The notes: a model not told the origin generated them from the sequence alone. A stretch of 64,000 nucleotides of DNA from Bosea vaviloviae (GCF_001741865.1 NZ_CP017147.1:5633001-5697000), one strand, 5' to 3'; numbered from the stretch's first letter, positions 14,131 through 23,552 are shown. Translations and numbers: made by a program.

Positions 14131-16542
14131 TCAGGCGGCTTCCGCGATCCGGGGATCCTCGCCATGGTCGGCGATATGGCCCTCGCGGAACTTGAAGCGG
14201 CCGATATGCTCGGTCAGCGCGCGGGTCTGCTCGTCGGTCAGGGCCAGCGCCGCATTGGTCTCCTCGACCAGCGCCGCATTCTGATGAGCCATGGTGCCGA
14301 TGCCGTCGATCTCATTGTTGATCGCCGAGACGTCGGTGGCCTGGCTCCTGGCGGTCTGCGAGATGCCGTTCATCAGCCCGGTCAGATCGTTGACCGAGGC
14401 GACGATGGCCTCGAACATCGCCGAGGTCTCCTCGACCAGGCCGACGCCGACCTTGACGTCGCCATGGGCGGCCTCGACCAGCTTCTTGACGTCGTTGGAG
14501 GCGTCGGCCGAGCGCTTGGCCAGGCTGCGCACCTCGGTCGCGACGACGGCGAAGCCGCGGCCGCTATCGCCGGCGCGGGCTGCCTCCACCGCCGCATTGA
14601 GCGCCAGCAGATTGGTCTGGAAGGCAATCTCGTCGATCATCGCGATGACCTCGGAGATCTTGTTCGAGGAAGAGCGGATGCGGTGCATCGCCTCCAGCGC
14701 GGAGGCCACGACCTTCTCGCCCTGCTGGGCCTGGCTCTCGGCGCCCTCGGCCATGCCGGTCGCCTGAGCGGCCTCGGCAGCGGTCTTCTTGACGGTGCCG
14801 GCGAAGGCGGTGAGCTGGTTCGTCGCCATCGAGACGGCGTTGCTCTCCTCGCTGGTGCGCTCGGCGAGGTCGGTGACGCCGTCGAGAATCTCGCTGGTGG
14901 CGCTGCGCACGGCCGCGACCGTGTTGGAGAGCCGCGCCAGCGTGCTCTCGAACTCTTCGGCCAGGCTGTTGGTGCCGTTCTTGAGCTCGGCGAAGGCGCC
15001 CTGATAGCGCCCCTCGACGCGGGTCGAGAGATGACCGACCGAGAGCTCGGCCAGCACGTCGCAGGTTTCCGACAGGCCGGCCTGGACGGTCTCGAGCAGC
15101 GCATTGACCGAATCGGCCAGCGCGTTGAGCTCGGCATCGGCGAAGGTCGCGGCGACACGCGGGTTGAAATCGCCGGCGGCGGCGGCGGCGACGACCTCGC
15201 CGAAGGCCGCGCCGAGCTCGGCCATCATCTCGCGGCGCTGCTGCTGGGCCTTTGCCTCGTCCTCGATCTTGGCCGCTTCCGCCGCGCGCAGCGCGACCGC
15301 ATTGTCGCGGAACAGCAGCACGCTCTTGGAGATGTCGGCAATCTCGTCATTGCCCTTGGTCTGCACGACCGTCTCGAGCTGGCCATCGGCGATCGCGCGC
15401 GTCGCGGCCCAGAGCCGGTTCAGGCGGCCGACGATCATCGGGCGGACATAGAGCAGCGACAAAGCCAGCGCGACGAGGAGCGAGCCGATGCCGACCGCGC
15501 CGAGCCAGAGCTTGCTCTGCTCGATCAGCGTGCGGGTCGAGGTGCTGGAGGCGACGGCCTCGCCGCGCGCGCTCTTGACGAGCTTGTCGACCTGCCCGCG
15601 CAGCGCCTCGGCCGCGCTGCCCACGCCGCGCAGGCTCGCAGTGATTCCCTCCTGCGTGGAAAGGTCACGCTGGCGCACGCTGAGGACGCCTTCGCTGCCC
15701 TCGCCGACATCGATGACCGTGTTGATGGCGCCGACGCGCACCTTGTTGGGGACGATCTTCTCGATCGCCGACAGATCCTTGCGGATGCGCGCCACGATGG
15801 CAGTGAAGCGGTCGCGCGCTGCGCTCAGCTTTGCCTTGTCGTCGATCTGCGCGATCTCGCGCAGCAGGCCGATCAATTCATTGACCTGTGCCTCCAGCTT
15901 CCGCGCCAGGTCGAAAGCCTGGAAATCGCGCTCGATCAGCCCCTGGATCGAGGCATTGAGATCGTCTCCGGTCAGGCCCTTGACGCTTTCCATCCCCATC
16001 AGGATGTTGAACCGGGCCTCATCCGCCTCGGCCCCGACCACTCCGACGAAAACGCCCCGCGCCTTCGACAATTGTTCGAGCGAGGCCTGCATCGCCGCCG
16101 CATTGCGCAGCCGCTCTCCAGTCAGGTCGTTGATGTCGTTGATCTGGCGCGACAATTCATCGACGCCGGTCTGGATCGGCTTCATGTCGATGGCGTCGAG
16201 CGTGGCGATGCGGCGGATGAGATCGAACTGGCGGGCCTCGATGGTGTCGAGCTCGCCGGTCAGCTTCGCGCGCTGCTGCACCGTGGTGACATCCATGAAG
16301 CGGGGCGCCAGCGCCGTCGACTGCGTCGCTGCCTGCGAAAGCTCGAGCGAAAGCTCCACCGTCGGCATCTTGCGCTCGACCGTCTCGGAGACGGTCTGGT
16401 TGACGCGATCATAGGAGAACCATGCCACCAGCGAGGCCACGATCGTCAGCACCGTGAGCAGGCCGAGCGCTGCATAGATGCGCGCAGCGATGCCGATGCG
16501 AAGCGGCGTGCGCTGGCGCGCGGGCTTCGTAGCCTTGGTCAT
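14131..16542 (-). CDS. Methyl-accepting chemotaxis protein
   Basis: This 803-residue protein has a first membrane segment (IYAALGLLTVLTIVASLVAW, about 18-40), a long periplasmic helical sensor of roughly 280 residues, and a second membrane segment (GAVGIGSLLVALALSLLYV). A HAMP region and a cytoplasmic signalling domain follow. The conserved hairpin tip reads DEIAFQTNLLALNAAVEAAR and FAVVATEVRSLAKRS. It should sense a ligand in the periplasm and control CheA. I chose the ATG at 16542 because GGAGAG lies eight bases upstream; an open frame extends a further 46 codons. It lies alone, without che genes. The C-terminal tail lacks a CheR-binding pentapeptide. Confidence 0.93.
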   Translation of the reverse strand: MTKATKPARQRTPLRIGIAARIYAALGLLTVLTIVASLVAWFSYDRVNQTVSETVERKMPTVELSLELSQAATQSTALAPRFMDVTTVQQRAKLTGELDTIEARQFDLIRRIATLDAIDMKPIQTGVDELSRQINDINDLTGERLRNAAAMQASLEQLSKARGVFVGVVGAEADEARFNILMGMESVKGLTGDDLNASIQGLIERDFQAFDLARKLEAQVNELIGLLREIAQIDDKAKLSAARDRFTAIVARIRKDLSAIEKIVPNKVRVGAINTVIDVGEGSEGVLSVRQRDLSTQEGITASLRGVGSAAEALRGQVDKLVKSARGEAVASSTSTRTLIEQSKLWLGAVGIGSLLVALALSLLYVRPMIVGRLNRLWAATRAIADGQLETVVQTKGNDEIADISKSVLLFRDNAVALRAAEAAKIEDEAKAQQQRREMMAELGAAFGEVVAAAAAGDFNPRVAATFADAELNALADSVNALLETVQAGLSETCDVLAELSVGHLSTRVEGRYQGAFAELKNGTNSLAEEFESTLARLSNTVAAVRSATSEILDGVTDLAERTSEESNAVSMATNQLTAFAGTVKKTAAEAAQATGMAEGAESQAQQGEKVVASALEAMHRIRSSSNKISEVIAMIDEIAFQTNLLALNAAVEAARAGDSGRGFAVVATEVRSLAKRSADASNDVKKLVEAAHGDVKVGVGLVEETSAMFEAIVASVNDLTGLMNGISQTARSQATDVSAINNEIDGIGTMAHQNAALVEETNAALALTDEQTRALTEHIGRFKFREGHIADHGEDPRIAEAA

Positions 16543-16754
16543 GAATCGCTCTCCGAAATGCTGACGCAACGCGTGGAAAGAATCAGGAAATATGGACGGA
16601 AAGCGGCAGACCGCGCCGCCGGCCACCAGGCGCAGGTTCGCGCAGAGCGAGAACCTCGCGACGATCGCGCATGCGTGCACAGCCCCGATTTCAGAAGGCA
16701 GGACAAGGCCTTCCGAAGCTGAAGATCGCGGATATGCACTTAAGGAACGTTTAA

Positions 16755-16785
16755 GCGGGCGGATTCTTCTGAATCACTCGCCCGC
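16755..16785 (-). terminator. Hairpin in the 307-bp gap downstream of the thioesterase
   Basis: GCGGGCG-GATTC and GAATC-ACT-CGCCCGC form a stem with a small bulge and a TTCT loop, about 65 bases beyond the thioesterase stop on the minus strand. There is no T-run, so terminator function is tentative. The rest of 16543-16849 shows nothing else except the chemotaxis gene leader. Confidence 0.4.
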
Positions 16786-16849
16786 ACCAACGCTTCAGCA
16801 TTCGTTAGGCTGTGCGGCGGAAGCGAGGCGGCGGGCGCGAGGCCTGGCC

Positions 16850-17260
16850 TCACGCCTCCGGCGGCTTCGGCACCGGGCGCGGCCGGCCCTCCTCGTCGAT
16901 CGCCACGAAGGTGAAGGTCGCGTCGGTGACCTTCTCGTGCAGCGTCGTGCGGAAGCGGCGCGCCCAGGCCTCGACATGGATCTTCATCGAGGTCCGACCG
17001 ACCGACTCGACCTCGGTATAGACGCTGAGCACATCGCCGACCTTGACCGGCCTGATGAAGGTCATCGCATCGACCGCGATCGTGACCACGCGCCCTTGCG
17101 CCCGGTCCACCCCGGCGATGCCGCCGGCGGCGTCCATCCGCGACATCACCCAGCCGCCGAAGATGTCGCCATTGGCGTTGGTGTCGGCCGGCATGGCGTT
17201 GACGCGCACGGTGAGACTACCGCGCGGTGCTTCATCTGGCGTCAGGCCCGGCTCAATCAT
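16850..17260 (-). CDS. Acyl-CoA thioesterase (YciA-like hotdog fold)
   Basis: This 136-residue single hotdog domain has NANGDIFGGWVMSRMD (the loop and helix carrying the catalytic Asp), then VTIAVDAMTFIRPVKVGD and a final FTFVAIDEEGRPRPVP. YciA-type enzymes hydrolyse a broad range of acyl-CoAs in the cytosol. I chose the ATG at 17260 because AGGGGAAGAG lies just upstream. The start overlaps the end of the small membrane-protein gene by eight bases, so the two are translationally coupled. Confidence 0.9.
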   Translation of the reverse strand: MIEPGLTPDEAPRGSLTVRVNAMPADTNANGDIFGGWVMSRMDAAGGIAGVDRAQGRVVTIAVDAMTFIRPVKVGDVLSVYTEVESVGRTSMKIHVEAWARRFRTTLHEKVTDATFTFVAIDEEGRPRPVPKPPEA

Positions 17261-17612
17261 CGCTGCTCTTCCCCTGTTCGACATGGAAGGAATGGAGCAC
17301 ACGATGCAGCACCGGCGCCAGCACGAAACCGGTCGCGATCACCACGAACAATCCCGAGAACAAGGCATAGGCGCCGGCGAAGAGCTTGCCGCCATCGGTC
17401 TTGAGCTGGTCGACGGGCCCCATGCCCGACAGGATCATCGCCGCGTTGACGAAGGCGTCGACGGCGCTCATGCCCTCGGTCGCCATGTAGCCCGCCATGC
17501 CGACCGTGGCCAGCCCCACATAGGTCAGCATGGCGCGCCCCATGCGCCAGGCGAAGCGGTGCGCGGGGATCACCGTCTGGGTGCGATGCTCGAACTGCGT
17601 CACGCCCTTCAT
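17253..17612 (-). CDS. Small two-TM membrane protein, ion-channel-like topology
   Basis: This 119-residue protein has two strong membrane segments (RAMLTYVGLATVGMAGYMAT and LFSGLFVVIATGFVLAPVL). They flank an amphipathic helix followed by ILSGMGPVDQL, where two-TM potassium channels carry the pore helix and selectivity filter. The canonical TVGYGD is absent, so channel function is only a topological inference. Start at 17612 follows AAGGGAG. It is co-transcribed with, and overlaps, the thioesterase gene. Confidence 0.75.
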   Translation of the reverse strand: MKGVTQFEHRTQTVIPAHRFAWRMGRAMLTYVGLATVGMAGYMATEGMSAVDAFVNAAMILSGMGPVDQLKTDGGKLFAGAYALFSGLFVVIATGFVLAPVLHRVLHSFHVEQGKSSDD

Positions 17613-17714
17613 CGCCGCTCCCTTCAGGCCTTGCCGGTTGAGCCGACATTGAGGACGCGGCATGCTGCGTCAAGCGCGGCGAAGACCGCAAAACCCCGTG
17701 GGAGGACAAGCGCC

Positions 17715-18137
17715 ATGACTGCATCGCCCGCCATGATCTGCGTCTCGCTACGCTATGCCGATGCGCCCAGAATGTACGACTGGCTGATCGAGGCCCTGGG
17801 CTTCGAGAAACACGCCGCCTACTACTCGCCGGACGGCAAAACCCTGCTGCATGGCGAGCTACGCATGGGCGAGAGCTTCGTCATGCTGGGCTCGGCCGAG
17901 AACAACGAATTCGGCAAGCTGGTCGCAAGGCCCGCCGAACTCGGCGGCACCACCGCCTCGCCCTATATCGCCACCGACGACATCGATGCCCGTTGCGAGC
18001 GCGCCCGCGCGGCCGGAGCCGAAATCTGCATGGAGCCGACCGACCAGCCCTATGGCAGCCGCGACTTCATCTGCAAGGACCCGGAAGGGCATATCTGGTG
18101 CTTTGGGACGTACCGGCCGGGAGACAAGCCGGCGTGA
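17715..18137 (+). CDS. VOC (glyoxalase/bleomycin resistance) superfamily protein
   Basis: This 140-residue protein has two beta-alpha-beta-beta-beta modules: an N-terminal MICVSLRYADAPRMYDWLIE, a middle SPYIATDDIDARCERARAAG, and the closing YGSRDFICKDPEGHIWCFG typical of PhnB-like VOC proteins. Metal-ligand positions are partly changed, so catalysis cannot be assigned. GGGAGG precedes the ATG at 17715. It diverges from the small membrane-protein/thioesterase pair; the downstream repeat separates it from the MFS gene. Confidence 0.85.
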   Translation: MTASPAMICVSLRYADAPRMYDWLIEALGFEKHAAYYSPDGKTLLHGELRMGESFVMLGSAENNEFGKLVARPAELGGTTASPYIATDDIDARCERARAAGAEICMEPTDQPYGSRDFICKDPEGHIWCFGTYRPGDKPA

Positions 18138-18163
18138 GGCGCAAACCAGCGACATACCCTCAC

Positions 18164-18278
18164 CGTCATTGCGAGCACCCGGGTCTTGCCTTCGGCAAGC
18201 CCGAGTACAGGCTCCGCGAAGCAATCTAGGGGGCGTAGCGCGAGACGCTGGATTGCTTCGCTGCGCTCGCAATGACGG
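18164..18278. repeat. Dispersed repeat with CGTCATTGCGAG / CTCGCAATGACG ends
   Basis: Perfectly complementary 12-base ends enclose further complementary pieces (GAAGCAATC and GATTGCTTC; CTTGCC and GGCAAG), giving a long composite hairpin. It fills most of the gap between the convergent VOC and MFS genes. Confidence 0.7.
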
Positions 18279-18410
18279 GTGGCGCGTCACGCCACCACCG
18301 GCCCGGAATTCGATTTGGAACTCGCTCCGGCGAGTCGACTGGCGTGGCTTTCGAGAACCGGCGCGGAGCGGACTTTTCGTCCGTGAGCACCGGAAGCGCA
18401 GAAAGCCGTG

Positions 18411-19655
18411 TCAGACAGCCGCCGGAGTAGAGTGTCCAAGCGAATTCCGCGGTCGCGCCCGCATCATCAGCCAGCACACCAGCCCGAGATTGACGAGGTT
18501 CCAGGCCAGTCCGTTGAGGAAGGCGACGCGGTAGGAGGCGAAATAGTCGAAGATCGCGCCCGAGACATAACCGCCGAAGGCCATCCCTAAGACCGTCGCC
18601 GACATCACGATGCCGATGCGCACGCCCGCCTCCTTGGCCGGCAGGTATTCGCGGATGATGACCGCATACATCGGCACGATGCCGCCCTGGAACAGGCCGA
18701 AGATGGCGGTGACGATGTAGAGCGAGGTCAGACCGTCGAACCAGAGATAGAGGAAAAGCGCCGCGCCCTGCATCGCCGAGCCCAATGCCAGCGTCGCCGT
18801 TCCGCCGATGCGGTCGGCGACGAAGCCTGAGCCGATGCGGCTGATGATGCCCAGCAGCAGCATGAGCGAGAGCATTTCCGCGCCGCGCGCCACGCCGTAA
18901 CCGAGATCGCCACAATAGGCGACGATATGGACCTGCGGCATCGCCATGGCGACGCAGCAACAGAAGCCGGCGGTCGCGAGCAGCCATTGCAATTGGTTCG
19001 CCGAGAGGCCGAGATCGCCGCGCGCGCTGCTGCTCGCCGCATCGTCGGCAGCCATGTGCTCGACCGAGGGACGCCGCCGGAAGAACAGCGACATCGGCAG
19101 CATGATGATGAGCACCGTCAGCCCGATGGCGACATGCGTCGTCCGCCAGCCATGATGCGCCACGCCCCAGGTGATGAGCTGCGGCCAGATCACCCCGGCG
19201 AGATAGCTTCCCGATGCGCCGAACACCACGGCAAGCCCGCGATGCCTGCGGAACCAATGCGACAGATCGGCGATCAGCGGGGAGAAGCCGGCTCCGCCGC
19301 CGATGCCGATCAGGACGAGATGGACGAGCGCGAACTGCCAGAGCGATTGCGCCAGCGCCGCCAGCAGATAGCCGCTGCCGAGCAGGAGCGCGCCCATCAC
19401 CACCGGCACGACGATGCCGTAGCGATCGGCGATGCGGCCCATGGCGATGTTGCCGAAGCCGAAGCCGATCATCACGCAGGTATAGGGCAGCGCAGCACCT
19501 GCCCTGAGCGTGCCGAACTCGGCCTGCACCGAAGGCAGCACGACCACGACCGACCAGGTGCCGACGCAAGCGACAGTGCCGAGCAGCAGCGACATCGCCA
19601 GCCTGAGCCAGGCATAGGAGGAATCCGGCGCATAACGCGCATCCAGGGAAGCCAT
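18411..19655 (-). CDS. MFS transporter
   Basis: This 414-residue protein has about twelve membrane segments, the loop 2-3 motif GNIAMGRIADRYGI, a GLAVVFGASGSYLAG segment and a central cytoplasmic loop. It resembles the oxalate/formate-antiporter-like and YbfB-like MFS branches that export or import small organic anions; the substrate is unknown. AGGA lies six bases before the ATG at 19655. A longer open frame upstream has no family similarity and runs into the repeat at 19793. It is monocistronic. Confidence 0.88.
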   Translation of the reverse strand: MASLDARYAPDSSYAWLRLAMSLLLGTVACVGTWSVVVVLPSVQAEFGTLRAGAALPYTCVMIGFGFGNIAMGRIADRYGIVVPVVMGALLLGSGYLLAALAQSLWQFALVHLVLIGIGGGAGFSPLIADLSHWFRRHRGLAVVFGASGSYLAGVIWPQLITWGVAHHGWRTTHVAIGLTVLIIMLPMSLFFRRRPSVEHMAADDAASSSARGDLGLSANQLQWLLATAGFCCCVAMAMPQVHIVAYCGDLGYGVARGAEMLSLMLLLGIISRIGSGFVADRIGGTATLALGSAMQGAALFLYLWFDGLTSLYIVTAIFGLFQGGIVPMYAVIIREYLPAKEAGVRIGIVMSATVLGMAFGGYVSGAIFDYFASYRVAFLNGLAWNLVNLGLVCWLMMRARPRNSLGHSTPAAV

Positions 19656-19792
19656 GTTTCCTCGCGCCGTCGTTTTCAGAGAACGACTTTTCCAGGAGCG
19701 AGGATTAGGCGGGGACGCCTCGAGCGACAAGCGCACGCCCCGCAGGGCGGGACGGCGTTGGCGGAAGAGATGTGCCTGGCCATAACGGAAAG

Positions 19793-19958
19793 GCGCGGGG
19801 AACCCCTCTCCTGTAAGGAGAGGGGCAGGGGTGAGGTGTAGGCCCCTGGACCAGTTGAGTGGAAACCCCACAGCGAAGCAGCGGTGAGGTTACGGCCACA
19901 GCGTCAAACGGCCGACCCCTCACCCTGCCCTCTCCCTACGGGAGAGGGTTCCCCGCGC
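19793..19958. repeat. MITE-like element with long complementary arms
   Basis: The left arm (from GCGCGGGGAACCCCTCTCC to GGCAGGGGTGAGG) and right arm (CCCCTCACCCTGCCCTCTCC to GGTTCCCCGCGC) are near-perfect complements of about 45 bases around a roughly 75-base centre. Each arm contains its own CCCTCTCC/GGAGAGGG hairpin. It accounts for most of the 328-bp gap 19656-19983. Confidence 0.75.
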
Positions 19959-19983
19959 GTACTGGACTTCGAGCAGAGCCCTC

Positions 19984-21792
19984 TCAGGCGCCCGTCACAT
20001 GCGCGTAGGCGCTGGCGTCCAGCGGGCGGCCGAGCAGGAAGCCTTGCGTCAGGTCGCAGCCTTCCTGGATCAGGAAGTCGAGCTGCTCGGGCGTCTCGAC
20101 GCCTTCGGCCACCACCTCGATGCCGAGCGCATGGCCGAGCTGGATGACGGCGCGCGTGATCGCAACCGATTCCAGCGTCACGCCGAGCTTGGCGATGAAG
20201 CTGCGGTCGATCTTCAGCGTCGTCAGCGGGAAGCGATGCAGATAGGAGAGCGAGGAATAGCCGGTGCCGAAATCATCGAGCGCGATGCGCACGCCGAGCG
20301 CGCGCAATTTGCCGAAGGTCGCCATGGCGCGGTCGGCATCGGTGACCATGACGCCCTCGGTGATCTCGAGCTCGAGCCGCTCGGGGTCGAGGCCGGTTTC
20401 GGCCAGCACCGCCGCCACACGGCCGGGCAGGTCGCCGGACTGGAACTCCAGCGCCGAGATGTTGACGGAAATCCGCAAGGGCTGTGTCCAGCGCGCCGCC
20501 TCGATGCAGGCGCTGCGCAGCACATAGGCGTCGAGCTTGGCGATGAGACCGCCCTCCTCCGCCGCCGGAATGAAGCTCGCCGGCGCGACGATGCCGCGCA
20601 CCGGATCCTTCCAGCGCGCCAGCGCCTCGAAGCCCGCAATCGCGCCATCGGCCCGGAACAGCGGCTGGTAATGCGGATGGATCTCGTTGCGCTCGATCGC
20701 CTGGCGCAGATGCCGGCTGAAGGTAAGGCGCTCCTGTTCGCGCGCCTGCTCGGCGAGATCGAACATGCGCATCGCGCCCGGCCCCTCGGATTTGGCGAGG
20801 TTCAAGGCGGCGTTGGCGGCAGCGATCAGGCGGATCTGATCCTCGCCATCCCCCGGAAAGCGCGCACAGCCGGCGCTGACGCTGATCTTGAAGGAATGGT
20901 CGCCTGTGAAGAACTCTTGCGCAAAGGCACAGCGCACACGCTCGGCCTGCGCCCGCGCCTCGCCCTCGGTCTGCAGCGCGCCCGAGACCAGCATGAACTC
21001 GTCGCCGCCGATCCGCGCCAGGAAAGCATCACCGGCGCTGGTCCGCAGACGCTGCGCCGCCTCGACCAGGATGGCATCGCCCACTGCATGGCCATGCTCG
21101 TCGTTCAGCGCCTTGAAGCCGTCGAGGTCCATGCGCATCACGACCAGCCCCTCGCCGGCGAGCCGCGCCTGGATCAGCCTCCGGTCGAGATGGGCGCTCA
21201 GTGCCGGGCGGTTGTGCAGCCCGGTCAGCCCGTCGTGATGCAGCGTGTCCGCCAGCTTCTGCTCGGCCTGCTTGCGCTTGCTGATGTCGACCAGCAGGTT
21301 GAAACCGCCGGTCAGCGCGCCGTCATCCCCGAACAGCGGCGTCGGATAGGTCAGGACGGGCGTCCGCGTCCCGTCCGGGCGTTCGAGCATGGCCTCGACG
21401 CCGCGCACCGGCCGGCTTTCGCGCAGCGCGACCGCCATCGGGCCGTCCTGGGGCGCGAGCGGCGCGCCCTCGATGGTGAAGAGCTTGTGCGTGACGCACC
21501 AGCGATCCGCGCCGATGCGCGGCTCGCGCCCGACAAAGGCGCCGGCGGCGCGGTTGACATAGGTGACCCGCCCCTCGGCATCGGTCATATAGACGCAGAT
21601 CGGCAGTTGATCGAGCACGCCCTCGAACCAGGCGTCGCGATGGGCCGGCTTGTCGTTCTTCGCCGCCGCTGGCGCGATCTGGGAGAGATCGACACCACCT
21701 TCCCTCAGCGCCGCGAAGCCCGACGCGATCTGACGATCGGCGGAGAACCGGCGATAGGCAGCTGCGTCGGGGCTGGTGACAGCCTTGGACAT
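19984..21792 (-). CDS. PAS-GGDEF-EAL cyclic-di-GMP protein
   Basis: In this 602-residue cytosolic protein a PAS domain (about 55-172, [20 protein letters not shown]) is followed by a GGDEF domain with intact GGDEF at 262-266 and by an EAL domain with EAL at 389-391 and DDFGTG at 506-511. Both cyclase and phosphodiesterase motifs look complete, so either activity is possible. The RxxD product-inhibition site expected just before GGDEF is not seen (SAGD instead). There is no membrane segment or signal peptide. It is monocistronic, between a repeat and an A+T-rich gap. Confidence 0.92.
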   Translation of the reverse strand: MSKAVTSPDAAAYRRFSADRQIASGFAALREGGVDLSQIAPAAAKNDKPAHRDAWFEGVLDQLPICVYMTDAEGRVTYVNRAAGAFVGREPRIGADRWCVTHKLFTIEGAPLAPQDGPMAVALRESRPVRGVEAMLERPDGTRTPVLTYPTPLFGDDGALTGGFNLLVDISKRKQAEQKLADTLHHDGLTGLHNRPALSAHLDRRLIQARLAGEGLVVMRMDLDGFKALNDEHGHAVGDAILVEAAQRLRTSAGDAFLARIGGDEFMLVSGALQTEGEARAQAERVRCAFAQEFFTGDHSFKISVSAGCARFPGDGEDQIRLIAAANAALNLAKSEGPGAMRMFDLAEQAREQERLTFSRHLRQAIERNEIHPHYQPLFRADGAIAGFEALARWKDPVRGIVAPASFIPAAEEGGLIAKLDAYVLRSACIEAARWTQPLRISVNISALEFQSGDLPGRVAAVLAETGLDPERLELEITEGVMVTDADRAMATFGKLRALGVRIALDDFGTGYSSLSYLHRFPLTTLKIDRSFIAKLGVTLESVAITRAVIQLGHALGIEVVAEGVETPEQLDFLIQEGCDLTQGFLLGRPLDASAYAHVTGA

Positions 21793-22056
21793 TGGGGCAA
21801 TCCGCTGAACATTCTTGAAACTCTGCGCTTTCGATAGAAGCCGTAGAGATCACAACAAATGCTTAAAGCAGCAGCCCAGCGGGCCACTTCAGCGGGATTG
21901 CCTCTCATTCTAAAGGATGAAGCAAGGATATCAATAAAAAATGAAAATCTCAAAAAATTAAAGAAACGGTCCAGAAATTATCTTCTATGCCGCAGAGCAG
22001 TACGCCGGTATGCCTTAACGTAATCGGCATCACCCTGCAGCAGCGCCGCAGCCGAT

Positions 22057-22344
22057 TTATTTGAAGAGCGCGTCGCCTTGCTCATCGACGAGCTGCTTGC
22101 CCTTCACCAGCGCGAAATCCGCGGCCTCCTCGGCGCCGGGAAAGCGGTCGGCCCGCACGAAGCGATGCTGGCGGAGCTCCCCGTCGATCTCCTTCTCGAC
22201 CACGCCGCAGAGCTGGTGCTGCCCGCCCTCCTGATAGGGCGTCGCATGGATGGTGAAACCATTATGCTCGATGCTCTTGAGCGGGCCGGCCGGCGTCTCG
22301 CTGGCCTTGCCGCCCAGCCCGAACAGGGATTTCAAAAACGACAT
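22057..22344 (-). CDS. HlyU-family small protein
   Basis: The 95-residue product begins MSFLKSLFGLGG and has the HlyU core: IEHNGFTIHATPYQEGGQ, then GVVEKEIDGELRQHRFVRAD, then AADFALVKGKQLVDEQGDAL. The family is often labelled a transcriptional activator after Vibrio HlyU, but these short alphaproteobacterial members lack an HTH and their function is unknown. GGAGG lies directly upstream of the ATG at 22344. Confidence 0.8.
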   Translation of the reverse strand: MSFLKSLFGLGGKASETPAGPLKSIEHNGFTIHATPYQEGGQHQLCGVVEKEIDGELRQHRFVRADRFPGAEEAADFALVKGKQLVDEQGDALFK

Positions 22345-22373
22345 GGAGCCTCCGCATTCATTGCGACTTGATA

Positions 22374-22488
22374 TAGAGCATTGCGCGAAAAAATGGGCAC
22401 CGGTTTTTCGCGGGAGCAATGCTCTAAACTTTAGTGTCGATCACGTTTTTCGCATTCGGACGGAACCGTCCGAATGCGACGTGATCGA
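22374..22488. repeat. Two adjacent hairpin repeats (family B)
   Basis: First, AGAGCATTGC and GCAATGCTCT enclose GCGAAAAA and TTTTTCGC (22374-22428). Second, TCGATCACGT and ACGTGATCGA enclose a perfect CGCATTCGGACGG/CCGTCCGAATGCG stem (22437-22488). The GCGAAAAA...CCGGTTTTTCGC core recurs near 51049, 54040 and 63682. These elements fill much of the 329-bp gap 22345-22673. Confidence 0.7.
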
Positions 22489-22673
22489 GAGCAGGATCGA
22501 CGCCAAGGGGAGCCCAGTTTGCACTCGTCCACGATCGGAGCGCCCGACCCGAGATACACCGCAGGACTTGAAGAACAGCGGCAAAATCCCCAGATTCAGG
22601 GTGTTCAGGGCGACCGCACGGCCCCTTTACGCCCAACCTGCTCCCGCGGCCACCCCTGAATAGGGAGGTGGTC

Positions 22674-23012
22674 ATGAGACTCATCAAATCTCTGTCGTTC
22701 GCAAAATCTCTGTCGTTCGCGGGACTCGGCCTGATCGCGCTCAGCCTGTCCAGCGCCGCGCAACCCCAGGCGCCGCGCGGCCCGCCTTGCATCGATCGCA
22801 CCCAATTGATCGCGCAATTGCACAATTCCTTCGGCGAGATGGTCATCGGCCGCGGCCTCGCCAATGGCGGTTTCGTCTTCGAGATCCTCGCCGGCCGGTC
22901 CGGCTCCTGGACCCTCATCGCCACCACGCCGCAAGGCATGAGCTGCTTCATCGCAGCCGGCGAGGCCTGGGAACCGGTGCCAAAGCCCGACATCTTCGCC
23001 GGGCGCGAATGA
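22674..23012 (+). CDS. Small exported hypothetical protein
   Basis: The 112-residue product has an N-terminal signal peptide: basic start, hydrophobic LSFAGLGLIALSLSSA, and likely cleavage after SAAQ. The mature part has two cysteines and reads LIAQLHNSFGEMVIGRGLAN and WTLIATTPQGMSCF, resembling small periplasmic proteins of unknown function common in this order. The signal peptide contains an in-frame 18-base duplication giving KSLSFA twice. The ATG at 22674 follows GGGAGG by five bases; a GTG two codons earlier is less likely. Confidence 0.7.
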   Translation: MRLIKSLSFAKSLSFAGLGLIALSLSSAAQPQAPRGPPCIDRTQLIAQLHNSFGEMVIGRGLANGGFVFEILAGRSGSWTLIATTPQGMSCFIAAGEAWEPVPKPDIFAGRE

Positions 23013-23035
23013 AGAGGCGAAGCGCGGCAAGGCAG

Positions 23036-23102
23036 GACTTGGCGAGTAAGGAAAGACTTGGCGAGTAAGGAAAGACTTGGCGAGTAAGGAAAGGCTTGGC
23101 GA
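23036..23102. repeat. 19-bp tandem repeat, 3.5 copies
   Basis: The unit GACTTGGCGAGTAAGGAAA occurs three times head to tail followed by a partial GGCTTGGCGA. It lies in the gap between two small-protein genes. A complementary-looking CTTGCCA motif is repeated three times nearby at 23201-23234. Confidence 0.9.
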
Positions 23103-23276
23103 CAGGCCCGGCAGCCGCTAGAAGGCGGCATCGGCCTGATAGGCCGGTCGTAAGCGTCTCACGTCAGACAACGCATCCAACCCGGCTGTCGCCGTCAGGA
23201 TGCCTTGCCAAGATGTCTTGCCAAAGTGCCTTGCAATCCCCCACGGCACGGCCCGCTTACGAAAGCTTATCGTCCC

Positions 23277-23531
23277 ATGTCCAACCTATCGTCCCGTCGC
23301 CGGCTTCCGGCGCGCTACGGCACTGTCGTGCTGCCCTTCCTGCTGTCGATCGTGATGACCTTCGTCGTCTCGGCCATCGCGACGCTGCGGGCGCTCGGCC
23401 CCTCCCCGGACTTCCTCTCGACCTGGCCGGTCTCCTGGGGCCTGTCCTGGCTGGTCGCCTTCCCGACGCTGCTTCTGATCCTGCCGCTGGTGCGGCGGAT
23501 CATGGCGCTGATCGTGGCGCCGCCCGGCTGA
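23277..23531 (+). CDS. DUF2798-type small membrane protein
   Basis: The 84-residue product has two membrane segments (VVLPFLLSIVMTFVVSAIAT and GLSWLVAFPTLLLILPLV) and ends RRIMALIVAPP, the pattern of the DUF2798 family of short inner-membrane proteins with unknown role. I chose the ATG at 23277; an upstream in-frame codon at 23205 would add an unrelated stretch encoded in the CTTGCCA repeats. Confidence 0.75.
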   Translation: MSNLSSRRRLPARYGTVVLPFLLSIVMTFVVSAIATLRALGPSPDFLSTWPVSWGLSWLVAFPTLLLILPLVRRIMALIVAPPG

Positions 23532-23552
23532 CGGCAGAGCCCCTAACAACCT

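Noticed and set aside
14080..16722. 880-codon open frame on the plus strand
   Set aside because: It is exactly antisense to the methyl-accepting chemotaxis gene and consists of low-complexity Arg/Gly/Asp-rich sequence typical of GC-rich shadow frames.
19999..21837. 612-codon open frame on the plus strand
   Set aside because: Antisense to the PAS-GGDEF-EAL gene, whose motifs are unambiguous.
23036..23102. Possible CRISPR array
   Set aside because: The repeats are directly head to tail with no spacers, and there are no cas genes.
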